This document shows positions 35,290 to 48,000 of a DNA stretch of 64,000 nucleotides, one piece after another; the stretch's first letter is position 1, and the number at the start of each line of letters is the position of its first letter. Below the pieces are notes generated by a model. The model saw only the letters and a list, made by a program, of their open reading frames with translations, ran no database searches and had not been told where the DNA came from. Source of the stretch: Liolophura sinensis. Lineage: Eukaryota; Mollusca; Polyplacophora; Chitonida; Chitonidae. The stretch lies in contig NC_088302.1 of the NCBI RefSeq assembly GCF_032854445.1, forward strand, positions 52,606,046 to 52,670,045, given 5' to 3'. A program made the translations under genes and the position numbers.

Positions 35290-36290
35290 CCTTGTTTCAG
35301 CAGGTGTGTTAGTTACTTGGTAAAGTTACGTGGTCCCTTGTTTCAGTAGGTGTGTCACGTATACCTGATGAAGGGAGATGGTCCCTTGTTTCAGCAGGTG
35401 TGTCATGTGTACCTGATGAAGGGATGTGGTCCCTTGTTTCAGCAAGTGTGTCAGGTATACCCGGTGAAGGGAGATGGTCCCTATTTTCAGCAGGTGTGTC
35501 AGGTATGCCTGGTGAAGGAAGGTAGTCCCTTGTTTCAGCAAGTGTGTTAGGTATACCCGATGAAGGGAGACGCTCCCTTGTTTCAGTAGGTGTGTCAAGT
35601 GTACCTGATGAAGGGAGGTGGTCCCTTGTTTCAGCAGGTCTGTCAGGTATACCCGATGAAAAAATGTGGTCCCTTGTTTCAGCAGGTCTGTCAGGTATAC
35701 CTGGTGAAGAAAGGTGGTCCCTTGTTTCAGCAGGTGTATCAGGTATACCTGATGACGGGAGATGATGCCTTGTTTCAGCTGGTGTGTTATGTACACCTGG
35801 TGAAGAGAGATGGCCCCTTGTTTCAGCAGGTCTGTCAGGTATACCTGGCGAAGAAAGGTGGTCCCTTGTTTCAGCTGGTGTGTCAAGTATACCTGATGTC
35901 GGGAGATGGTCTCTTGTTTCAGCAGGTCTGTCAGGTATACCTGGTGAAGAAAGGTGGTCCCTTGTTTCAGCTGGTGTGTCAAGTATACCTGATGTCGGGA
36001 GATGGTCCCTTGTTTCAACAGGTCTGTCAGGTATACCTGGTGAAGAAAGGTGGTCCCTTGTTTCAGCTGGTGTGTCAAGTATACCTGATGTCGGGAGATG
36101 GTCCCTTGTTTCAGCAGGTCTGTCAGGTATACCTGGTGAAGAAAGGTGGTCCTTTGTTTCAGCAGATGTGCCATTGTTATCTGGTGACAGAAGAGGTATA
36201 CCTGGAGGTGGGCCCTTGCTGTAGGAAGTGTGTCAGGTGTACCTGAGGAAGTGAGGTCGTCCCTTGTTTCAGCAGGTGTGCCAGGTATAT
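35290..36290 (+). repeat. Minisatellite, 48 bp unit with 96 bp higher-order structure
   Basis: About 20 copies of a unit containing 'cccttgtttcagcaggtgtg' and 'tcaggtatacctggtgaag'. From about 35850 to 36160 two variants alternate ('gaagaaaggtggt' and 'gatgtcgggagatggt'), making a 96 bp unit. Because 48 is a multiple of three, several frames on both strands stay open for long stretches. Confidence 0.95.
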
Positions 36291-36299
36291 CTGTATATA

Positions 36300-37640
36300 A
36301 CTTCCATCGCCAGATATACCTGGCCTTCTGCCCTATTTCCTCTAAGAATAAACATAACCCTATAGTTGAAAAAGTGAAATAGTGTTGAGTGTTTCATTTT
36401 CACACGCCATTAACACCTAGACGAAGACGCCATGCATGACTTGTATGAGTCATGTAAGAGTGCCATAGACTGGATCAGTCTGACTCCATGTGAAGACGAC
36501 ACCCCCCGCTTCGACTAATGAAGTCGTGTTTGGGAATTCAGTTCCGGCTAGTTCTGAAGTAACTACACAGCATGGTGTTTGTCAGGTATCTTCCAGATTT
36601 CCTCCAGACGTGAACCAGATCGTCAAAGTACAGTAAGGTATAAAAATCCCTGCCAAATAAATGAATTAATACGAGCATAATATTCCAAACAGCACTGCTT
36701 CGTTGTTATAAATCAGAGCCATGGGGTACGTACAATAACATAGGGTGAATAAGCCTATCTTAGGTTGAACTCTGCTGTGTATATAGGGTACACCATACTT
36801 GCCTTCTTGCGCTAAGCAAAGCGAACTGGGTCGATGTCCACGACTGACCGGCCTGTAGCGCACGAAGGCCCGTCATAAATCAAACAAATCTGCCCGGTTT
36901 TATCGTCACTTGTCCATCCGGGCTCCGAGTTAGTTTCAATAGTATTGGTTCGAGGAGGTTGGCTTGTACACAGATTCCAGGAGCTCGATATCAAATCGGG
37001 GGTAGTATACAAGACCACTTGTCTTCTTCGTGTCAATATTTCCCGGGAAACAGAGCAATGACAAAAACCCTCACGGGCCGCCACAGGTCAATGGGTTCTT
37101 TTCACACACTGACGCCAACCGAGAAAGAATATCTTAACGCAAAAGCTTCCCCATAGGATTGATCCTGGTATTATGTTTAAAAAATCAGGCTTACGTGACT
37201 ATGGATGTCAATTTTTCTTGAAATGAAGACAATGGAGTAGACTTAGAGTAAAGCATTTTTATTAAAAATAGATATATTTGTGTGAAGGCATGGCTTTTTA
37301 ATAACAATATTGCAACTTTGTGACATATATAGCATGAAAAGTTAAAAAAGTTAAAAGAAGTCATGTTATAGGTATTTGTCATTGATTAGTTAAGCCCGGG
37401 ATTAGCCACTAGTACGCAGATGGAATAAACAGAGCCATGGGTTTTTAGCCAATTATCTCGTCCACATGCTTGCCTAAGAATGGCACCGGAAGTGTGAAAG
37501 GAATGTGTACAAAGTAACACAGTAGACTTACACTTTGATCCAACTGCCTATTTTCTTGAATCGGTCACTTGGTTGTTGGTTGTTCGGATAGCCTAGTAAA
37601 AACAAACTTTGTACATACCAGATATCAAAACAAGGGAAAC
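36300..37640. other. Intergenic stretch
   Basis: No gene supported. A 90-codon minus-strand open frame at 36812-37084 with slightly raised G+C has no recognised domain and no initiating context. Confidence 0.35.
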
Positions 37641-37651
37641 TCCGAATATTT

Positions 37652-37695
37652 ATTTTATTTATTTATCTGATTGCTGTTTTACGCCGCGCTCACTG
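37652..37695 (-). mobile_element. SINE tail fragment
   Basis: ttattttatttatttatctg followed by attgctgttttacgccg is the complement of the SINE 3' end. Confidence 0.65.
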
Positions 37696-38034
37696 AGTAA
37701 TAAAATCAACATATTTGGTATTCTACATTTGGGCGTAACTAGATAGCCATCTTCAGGAATATACAACATCAAGAAAATTCAGGCCATATATACACAGTAG
37801 AGAGTAAACGGGAAACAAGCACGTACAATCACAAAATTAAGAAAGCTACATCATAATTCTTTTTCAAATATCAGATGTGGTCACTTTGCATTTGTCTTTA
37901 AAATTCCCTTGTCTCGTGTCTCTCAAGGCCACGCTAACGCAACCCGTAGAATATAAACGCAGGACATTTGTCGAGTGGTAGTTCTTCACTAGTTCTATCT
38001 CACCAAATATACAAGGACTGCACTATACCGTTAC

Positions 38035-39065
38035 GGCTTCCGCTGCTGGTGTAACCCTGCTGCGTCGTTTTTCAATAGCGTGTATGGAAAGAGGCTGCCT
38101 CATTTATTGTCCAGTAAGCATTTTTTTCTTAGCGAGTATGGAAAGAAGCTTTCTCACCTGTTGTCAAGAAAACGTCGTTTCTCTTAGCGTGTATGGAAAG
38201 AGGCTGTCTCATTTATTGTCAAGTAAGCATCTTTTTTCTTAGCGAGTATGGAAAGAAGCTTTCTCACCTGTTGTCAAGAAAACGTCGTTTCCCTTAGCGT
38301 GTATGGAAAGAGGCTGTCTCACCTGTTGTCAATAAAGCGTCTTTTTTCTTAGCGAGTATGGAAAGAGGCTTTCTCACCTATTGCCAAAAAGCGTCGCTTT
38401 CCCCTTGTGTCTATGAAAGAAGATCTCTCATAGGTTGCCAATAAAACGTTTGCCCCTTTTGTCTATGAAAAGAGGCTCTCTCATCTGTTTTCTATAATGC
38501 ATGGCTTTCCCCTCGTGTCTGTAGGAAAGCCTCTCACTTTATGAAAACTAAGAGTCGTTTTTTCCTCGTGTCCATGGAAAAAAGCTCCATCACAGGTTGC
38601 CAATGAAACTCTTTCCCTTCGTGTCTATAAAAAGAGGCTTTCTCACCTAATGCCAATTAAGTGTCGTTTTCCTCGCGTATCTATGGAAAGAAAACTCTCT
38701 CACAGGTTGGAAAATAAAACGTTTTCCCTTTGAGAAAAGAGGCTCTCTCATCTATTTTCAATTAAGCCTGTTATGTCTATAAAAAGGCTCTCTCACCTGA
38801 TGTAATTAAGTGTCGTTTTCCCCAGCTTGTCAGTGGAAAGAGGCTCCCTCGCCTTTTGGCAATTGAGCGCCGTCTTTCCGTCGCGTCTATGGAGAAATGC
38901 TCTCGCACCTGATCACACGTGCCAGTAAAGAGAGCCATCTCTCGCCGGTTGCTGACAAAACGTTGTTTTTGTAGCATGTCTGTGGAAAGGCTGCCTAACC
39001 TGTTGTAAATAAAGCAAAGCGTTGTTTCCCCACGTTTCAGAAGTTTATCTCACCTGTTGCTAATA
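38035..39065 (+). repeat. Degenerate minisatellite, about 53-62 bp unit
   Basis: Roughly 17 imperfect copies of a unit containing 'tatggaaagaggctctctca' followed by 'cctgttgtcaataaagcgtc' and a T-rich stretch. Units are clearest at 38060-38400 and decay to the right. Confidence 0.85.
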
Positions 39066-39069
39066 AAGG

Positions 39070-39735
39070 ACCATTTTTAATAGCGTAGCTAAACGTATGC
39101 TGAATGTAGCTGTATGCGGTAGTGTTAGTGGTAAATCATGGTGCAGCTGTATGCAGAGCTTTAGTGGTAAATCATGGTGCAGCTGTATGGAGTAATTTTA
39201 GTGGTAAATCATGGTGCAGCTGTATGCGGTAGTGATAGCGGTGAATCATGGTGCAGCTGTATGCAGAGCTTTAGTGGTAAATCATGGTGCAGCTGTATGG
39301 AGTAATTTTAGCGGTAAATCATGGTGCAGCTGTATGCGGTAGTGATAGCGGTGAATCATGGTGCAGCTATATGGGGTAGTGTTAAAGGTAAATTATGGTA
39401 CAGCTGAATGCGGTAGTTTAAGTGGTAAATCATGGTGCAGCTGTATGTGGTAGTGTTAGATGTAAATCATGGTGCAGCTGTATGCGATAGTTTTAGTGGT
39501 AAATCATGGTGCAGCTGAATGCGGGGTTTTAATGGTAACTCATGGTGCACCTACATGTGGTAGTGTTAGAAGTAAATCATGGTGCAGCTGTATGCGGTAG
39601 TTTTAGTGGTAAATCATGGTGCGGTTGTATGCGATAGTGGTAAATCATGGTGCAGCTGGATGCGGTAATTTTAGTCGTAAATCATGCAGCAGTTGTACGC
39701 GGTAGTGTCAGAGGTAAATCATGGTGCAACTGATC
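39070..39735 (+). repeat. Minisatellite, 37 bp unit
   Basis: About 17 copies of a unit with 'agctgtatgcggtagtgtta' and 'gtggtaaatcatggtgc'. A three-unit (about 111 bp) higher-order repeat is visible at 39120-39360. Confidence 0.92.
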
Positions 39736-40978
39736 ATGCATAATCGGTTGAGGGTGATGACATGAGCTGCATCAGGGTCTTTTGTCCTGGGATATAATCA
39801 CAATGCTTACAATATTAACTATAGACCACGGTGTGTAAATTAACAAGTGCATTTGATTATTCACAGTTAAGCAAGCGTTCGATATCCAAGATCAGCCACG
39901 AGCTAGATCAAGTCTAAGAAAAGTAAGTTTGATTATGAACGTAGTCGAGATGGTCCAATTGTAGTCGCGTCTATCCTACGATACAGACACGACATGGTGG
40001 GACGTCATTCATAGTGCTTCACTCAGACATCTCCTTGGATATCGCGACACTGGCATCGGACTGTTATTTTTTACAAATCTACTAAAAAGGGAACAGGTTC
40101 ATTGAAGATGTTTTATGCGTCCTGTGTATGCCATGGAAATATTGTCATCTCGAGGGGTAAAAACAAATCCCAACATTGGAAACAGGTATGTAGTATTTGG
40201 AAGCCCGTTTTTGTGACTACAGTAATTAGAATAATTTGATTACTTTCTATACATAGTTTCTCCAACTCCGTTTGATATCTGATGACAAATTTTGTTCAGC
40301 TCATTGATTGATGCCAGCTGCATCGACAATCCGGGTTTATATAAAGGTACGGGGTACCGGTAATTTGATACTTCCCACGTCATTATTCTGCTCTCATGCT
40401 GGCCAATCAAAAAGCGTTTGATAAGATGATGACGCAGACAAGGACTAGCGCGTAAGCTGATGACCACATGTTGACGGTTCAAATGTTTGTTTGATGTAAA
40501 TCGTCTCATGTATAACGGTAATATGGTGCCACGAGTTATTCAGTCTGACCGGAATTACGCTGTTTATTTAGCTTGGTATCACTGGAGCTGTAAAAGGCGG
40601 ACTTAGAACATACACATCTGTATTCTTTATATGGGGTTCAGTTACCGCTTTATGGCAGATTAGCATATTTATAGAGATTCATTGCCACGATATATATCAA
40701 AGAAGAAAGTATAAGTTTGCCTCTTACTGTAATCTGATTTACCAAGACAATATCACTGATTTTGTCTTGGTAAATTGTGTGCAACATTTCCGAATTGGGT
40801 TTCGATTGTGTGTAACAATAATGTGAAGAAAACAGTATCTTCATTAAAACTAACAGTAGGCCCAATAGACTTTCAAGTGTCATGAAGGTCTAAACTATTC
40901 TAATTTTGGCCTACACAAATTTCAAATCCACTCGATTAAGGTCAAGACAATGAATCATCTGCTACATTTTCTCTAAAA

Positions 40979-41070
40979 TTCATTCATTTATTTATTTAAT
41001 TAGTGTTTTAGGCCGTACTCAAGAATATTTGACTTGTACGACAGCGATCAGCATTGTGGTAAAAGGAAAC
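40979..41070 (-). mobile_element. SINE 3' fragment
   Basis: attcatttatttatttaatt then agtgttttaggccgtactca and agaatatttgacttgtacga, the complement of the SINE 3' part. Confidence 0.8.
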
Positions 41071-41943
41071 CATAAAATTCATACAAAAACTAGTAATTAT
41101 GGGCAATGTACATCACCTGTCAGATATAGAAAATTTAAGAACTTAATAAACCAACTCAAAGAAAGTGCCATTATCTGTAATCTCTTGCGGTCAGAGAGCT
41201 ATGGGTGACTTACAGCTCTAAATTGCCAAAGAAAATCCGGCACAGTTTTTGTCCAGATGTTGGACACCGTCGCTCGCCTCAGGGATCCTCCGTGATATAA
41301 AGTATGAAACAGATCTCAGCGTCTTTAGGCGAGTTGCTCAGTGGATGGTGGATCGGCATAAAAATCCGCTGCAGACTGCGTAAGCGTGCTTTAAATCGGT
41401 TAAGATGTACGTCATCGGAAACAATTTCTGAGAATTAAAAGGTACAGGATGTCACCGGGTGGACAAGCCATACAGTCTTATCTGACGGCGATGCTTGGTA
41501 ACCTGTGGTGTCCTGAGCAATGCCCTGGCCTAGATCTGCACAGAAACTGAGGGAAAACACGAGAAGAAAACCGGACTAAAGAGCTTTTGCAGTCGTGATA
41601 CTGATGAATGTCAAGGTGTGTGTCAGCAACATTTGTCTGTCAGCTTCAAGCTTTGGTCATCAGCAATGACACGGGGAAAGAGAAGCTTAGACATTCTGTC
41701 CTTGCGAACTGCGAGTGCTTTCTCTCAACTGGAATAAATCCGAGCGGATCGACATAATATATGATCATGCAATTATCGGCCATTTTCTGAGAGGTTGTGC
41801 TGTAGCCGGCAGTGCGTGTGTAGAGAGAGGGAGAGAGAGTGAGCTGTGTTAGAGTGAACACGGAACCCGGGCTGAGAGCTATTGCTTCCAGCCTCCCTTG
41901 CTGGTGCTATCCACGAGGATACAGCGCTGGCACAGCTAACATC

Positions 41944-42007
41944 ATGGTCGGACGGATAGCCTTTGTCATTTGCTTTGCTTTTGCGTGGTCAACGTCTTAC
42001 ACTGCTG
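41944..42007 (+). CDS. Signal-peptide exon of the Ig gene
   Basis: MVGRIAFVICFAFAWSTSYT then Ala and one base before gtaagt. A basic residue followed by a hydrophobic core and small residues is a classic secretion signal. It ends in phase 1. The preceding bases (a GA-rich stretch at 41820-41840 and a G+C-richer leader) suit a 5'UTR. Confidence 0.75.
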
Positions 42008-45000
42008 GTAAGTAGACTTGTACAGCATGTGACTGTGTCGTGCAGTTTCATAAGCCGTTTTAGCCAAGAATGCGGGCAAAGCATTGAATCATGTGGTGTT
42101 ACCGATCAATGGCCTGCCTGGAATTGTCTCTTCTTCACTTGTCTAGAACCGCGGCGTACATGTGGACACCAGCGAGGTACGATCATACCGGGAATTACCA
42201 CAACGGATTCTCGTCTCACATGGTTCTCTGCTATCTAGTCTATCTCTAGCGATAGGCATGCATCCACCGCCAGCACAGTTTAAGTTTTCGCTGCAAAGAC
42301 GGCCTGCACAGAACAATCGTTATGAAAGCTGCAATGTCGTGGACACCGAAGACGAAGCAATTAAGCAAAGGTGTATGATTTCTGCACGTATTATTCTTGT
42401 TCATGTGTATTATTCGGATATTTCACAGCTTGGTGACTATTCTTCCTGTCTATGTTTAAACGTGAGACTTATAGCTGCCACAAATCGATGCCGATTACGG
42501 TAGCCAAACACTCAGGCCGGAATCAATTAGGGCCGAATGGACGCTGGTATTTAGGCCAGCAATACCGACGGTAGTATTGTCCATATAGTGTGCTGGAATA
42601 TCACAACAGACTAAATGGTTCAATTCCAGCCTGGTATGTACTGCAGTCCGTCTGTGGCCAATGTCACGGCCGTTGTGGGAGTTGCTGCTAGCGAGTGGAT
42701 TGCATGTAGAATTCCATTTGCTTTGGGCTCGGGAATCTAAATCTGCAATCGTCTACCTTTGTAGAGTGGTCGATACAGACTACTGTTTATTAGGGTGTAA
42801 TGTGATTCTTATAAAGATGGGGGTTTAACAATCGCGCTGTATCACTGGTGCCGCCTCTTTGCGAAGGCGGAATAGTGAAGTAGTCGGCTCAATCCTGGCC
42901 AATGCATCCTCGTTAACAGGCTGTGTTGTAAGTGCGCTGACTTGATCAAGTTGCCATTACGTTCCTTGTTTGGTTATATGATCAAAACCCAATAAATCTC
43001 CTCATGATAGTCCTAATATGTGATGGCAAAAGTGAGAATGTATGCTTTATCAAACATGTTGACAAACTCGAATCGTGCATTATGGCAATTATGTGCTGTG
43101 TAGGATAATATCAACATGGGATCTAGAGCATGCATGAGCAGGGGTGTGTCATATAGGGCTTTTGTGTTCTACATCACCCGGTCAACTATACGTGCATTTA
43201 CTTTTTGTGTACGTGCTCTTTCTTCCCTTGCAACGGCAACTTTATTTACATTTGTTTCTTGAGTGATTTTCAGTTTATAAGATTATTTCTTCCTTTTCTC
43301 GGGTGAAGTAAGCATGGGTTTCTTGCAATGCTTTTCCAGTTTCAGTCACATCATCTTGGAACGATCTCTGTACTATGTTGCAATTTATGAACTGGTTTTA
43401 TTGACCGGAAACGTCCTTATTAGTTAACGGCTGGTATACGAATGTCTGTTTCGACGCCTACATTATTAACTTAACACGACCCAGATTAGGCAGCTTGTAT
43501 TGTCTTTCAAGCATCATTAGTGCAGACTTTAGTCTTTTGTAAGGCCTTTCGGTTTCACACAGAATAAAACCAGAAAATCAGAAAACTAAGGCAGTAGTCG
43601 TGTAAATAATGTAGTGTTTCCACGGTGTGAGCATGACTGAGACACACATAGGTGACGAGCAGCACTAGTTGTTGTACAGGATGAGCATCTGTGACAGATA
43701 AAGTAGTACAAGTTGTTCTGCGCACTGAACATCGGTAGCAGATGTAGAGCTCACGGGTAGCACTAGCTGTTCTATACACTGAGCATCAGTCCAAGGTGTA
43801 GAGATCATTCACGGGCAGTATTTGTCGTGTTGAAACCAAGCATCGCTTTTCATCCTTATTTAAGGGGGTACATGTTGTAGGTGAAGTCAATAAGGTCACA
43901 GGCTCGTATCCAGCTCTAACAGGTCTGACTTTGGAGCTTGGCCACGTCATGAATCAAAATCACAGCGCAGTATCTATGTTTGTAATGACATCACTGAAAT
44001 GCACTATGCAAATCGCACATGCTCCTCATCACAAATTTAAACAAATTTAAACCTCTTAGAAGACCTGTGTGGGCTGTTTTCAATCAGACCACAGGTTATA
44101 TATGTACATGTTCGACATACCAGACTCAAAATGAGAGACAGGCAGCTCAGCGCCATTTAAAGGTATACCATATAAAAATCGAAGGTATATTAAGTTTATG
44201 GGCAATTTATTTCATCTGATAAGAAATCATATTGCTAGATTGCCAAAGTTATGCTGACAATATTGAGTCGAATATACAAATGGTTTACCTCAGGTTCTGA
44301 ACTGTGTAATGCATTTCGTCTATCTCTGTGTTGTATGACAATACGAGCGCAAAAAATAATAGAACTCCTGTTGCATATTGATCCCCGAATGACGAATGCT
44401 GTCAGCTATACATCACTGATAACGTTAAATTGAAACTGATAAAACACATTGCCTTAGTTCGCACAACAGCTATTTTCGTGGTTTCCCCTATGTTGCACAT
44501 AACGGATCGTACAAATAGACAACTTGTAATGGCTCCCAGTTTGACCAAGGCACTCTGTATTGCATTGTAATCTTGGTGTCATAAATACTTGCATTAATAT
44601 CACAGTAACATCATATACTGGCAAAAAATGGGAAAACCTGGAGAACAAAGTCTTGAGCTTCAAAACCCACAGTTTCTTTTTATTTTCAACGACTTCTGTT
44701 TGGAATTACATACAAGACAAAATAAGGGAAGGCATTTCTTTTTTTATATGTAACGCTTGATGCAAAAGCGTTTGCAGTGCTTTACTGAGTTGTGTCGAAT
44801 ACAGCATTTAATGTAAAATGACTCTGGACTGGATGTTTTGAGTTGCTTGAGAAATAGAAGTTTTGATGTAAAATGAGTGTCGAGAGCTTTTCTGAATTGC
44901 TTGGTAAAGGCAATGCTTGATGTAAACTGAGCTTGGATTTATTTTCTGAATTGCTTTATGAATACATTATTTGATGCAAAAAGGCTTTCTGAGTTACTTG

Positions 45001-48000
45001 GTCAGCACAGTGGTTGATGCAAACTGCGCTTAAATTGGCTTTCTGAGTTGTTTGATCAGTATAATGGTTGATGTAAAATGCGGTTGGACTGGTTTTCTAA
45101 GTTGCTTGGCCAATACGCTGGCTGCTGTAAAATGCATTTGTGTGAGCTTTCTGAGTTGTTTGGTTAGTAGAGAGATTGATGTGAAATGCGTTTGCATTGT
45201 CTTTCTGAGTTGGTTGTTTAAGTCATGATTAACATTATGATACACCCTCATTCTCTCTCTTCCTGCTAACACCTGCACAGAGTCATTATCGTGATAAAAA
45301 AGCCCAATACGCACTTTACTTAACCACTCTGGGTAATTAGTTTCACTAAGTGTAGTTGATGATAAGTCTTTTTGAAGAAAAAGCGTAATTTTACTCTTAA
45401 AATATAGGACCACTGGATAGAGAGGGACTATGGAAAGCGTAGAGAGGTATAGGGAAGTGAGGGTGGGGGGGGGGGGGGGGGGAGAGAAGCACAACTGCCT
45501 GTAGGTATGTCAGAAGCCGTAGTCAGTCCATCGCTAATAAAACAATAGCGTATGAATAATTGACACAACACGGAAGCCAGTTGATTAAGTTATTACCCAT
45601 GCTAGGTCTGTGTCCAGATGCATGACAAGGCGGTGTTCCGGCCCAGGCATGTCAGAAGACGTCAGCATAACCTGGGGAACCATGCACCAAGTACACACTA
45701 TTATAGCCATTTTTTTATATCCTAACGAACAGCCTCAATCGACCAAGAAATGGATCAGTCATGTTACCACTTCATCACTGGGTGAGCGGCAGTAAGCAGG
45801 CTAATCAGTCAGTTAATCAATAAAGGTAACTTATCTAACGCCAAGTCAAAATGCGATATCAACTATCCAGGCGGCACCACCTTAGACCAGTATCTATTAA
45901 AAATCACTTGTTTTTTCAGTTGTATGTCATCTTTGGGTGATAGAGATACATATATAAAGGGTGCGGCTAGTCTTGCAGATTTTTCACAAAAACCAACAGA
46001 AACGTCTTGCAAATGTAGCAACAGTAAGAGAAAAACATTTACTCCATCAACACGGGGCAACAGAAATACTGGTTCCCAGAGTAGCCCAGCAGAAGCAATC
46101 ACTTGTGCTTACAACATGCGGCAATAGAAATTCTGGTCCCCAGAGTAGCCCAGCAGAAGCAATCATTTGTGCTTACAACATGCAGCAATAGAAATCCTGA
46201 TTCCCAGAGTAGCCCAGCAGAAGCAATCACTTGTGCTTACAACATGCGGCAATAGAAATACTGATTCCCAGAGTAGCCCAGCAGAAGCAATCACTTGTGC
46301 TTACAACATGCAGCAATAGAAATTCTGGTCCCCAGAGTAGCCCAGCAGAAGCAATCACTTGTGCTTACAACATGCGGCAATAGATATACTGATTCCCAGA
46401 GTAGCCCAGCAGAAGCAATCACTTGTGCCTACAACATGCGGCAATAACAGCTTTATGTTTAACAGCAGCAGTTGTACATAGATCAACAGTAAGGGAACCA
46501 ACTAGATAGGACGGCTAATGGTCCCCCAGATCGACTGCCTGCAGTGGAAGTAGTTATGTAGTTATGTGTACGAATGAGGATCTCCTGGGGATTTTTGTGA
46601 TGCGGCGTTAATGATTGGTAAATAAGGACAAATCAAAGCCCCATGGGTGTCAACGACATAAGTGCATGCTATCCATCTTATTAGCCAGATAATGAAAGCC
46701 GGAGAATGATCAACACAAATTAGGCGTGCCGTTAATAAAGAAATCAGAAAGTGTTGGCACGTAAATGCCAACACTATCGTTTGTGATTTGTCCATGGGAA
46801 ACAGTGCTCAGTAAATCAAAGACAACCCCAGCCCAGGATTAATACTGAAGTTCCTGTTATCGGGAGATCAGCTGGCGAAACGCTTTGGGTTACGTGACAC
46901 GGCCAGCAAATTGATTTTGATGCGTTCATATTTATTGGTCGGGAACGTTCTGCAGACGATGAAGATGTATAAAAAATTGTTCCCTGTCGTAGTTTTTCTT
47001 TGTTGCACCATCCCAAAGCCTACCCCTGTGCCTGTCAGCCTCATTTTCTGTCTGTCTGTAACGGGAGTTATATCTTAACTGTGGAACATGCGATAGTCAA
47101 TTTTAGAACGCTTTACATTATCATCAACAACCGTGTCAGTGTGGGCATGTTGGTTGACATCAGTTTTTGGTTTCAGATATTTTCACTACCAGACAAAAAC
47201 GTCATTAATCATTCTGACTTGTATTTTTAACATTTCACATATCCTTCCATATAAGCTGAACTTCCAGCAGATAAATTATGAAAGCTTCTTACGTGTTTCT
47301 TGATGTAAACCTGTCTTCACTGTAAGAATAAAAACCCTACACTGTAACAAATGTCACTGTAATTTTACAGTGAAAAGTGCTGGCAATTTAGTGACCAGTT
47401 AAATTCACTGTATATTTACAAGATGTACTGTTTAATATTTACACCCAAAATAGTAGTATATTTTCACATATACCATTATAAATGATCAGTTAACATTGCA
47501 AATTAACAAAATCTAGATATCTACCAAGGGTGTACATTTACATCAAAGTGCACTGTAAATGGTCAAACAGCTACAGTTTTACGCACAATGCTGTAAATAC
47601 ACATCGACTAGAGTAAAATGACACCACACAGGTGCAGAATTGAGCTGGAAAATGGTGTAAAGTATTTACAACATTATTTAATGTAACAATATACAGTGCT
47701 TCGGGCTGTAAATTTGCATTCAGGTCTTACAGTATAATTCTTCTAGTTTTTGGGACACCTGCTTTCTTTAGCCAATATACATGTAATTGTGGCAAGAATA
47801 TTTAGTTTCTTTTTTCACTTGGTTAGTCCATCTAATTAACAACATTTTCATATCTTTACTTATATAAAAAAAAACTAAGAGAGAAGTATTCTTTGCTTCC
47901 AGCACTACTAATATCTGTCCGAAAATTATAAGAAATAGAGTATTCATTTCAGCACTGGAATTCTATGCTGAATCTTGTTTTAGACGCAGTGCTCATGCAG

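Noticed and set aside
35326-36246. Long frames on both strands with 16-residue repeats as protein-coding genes
   Set aside because: Explained by the 48 bp minisatellite; no start context, signal peptide or neighbouring exons.
36812-37084. Minus-strand 90-codon frame with a Cys-containing segment
   Set aside because: No recognised motif beyond chance, no acceptor or donor that frames it; left as unannotated.
45030-45494. Minus-strand 154-codon frame
   Set aside because: Its C-terminal half is the ~55 bp minisatellite and its N-terminal end the poly-G tract (poly-Pro); no recognisable domain.
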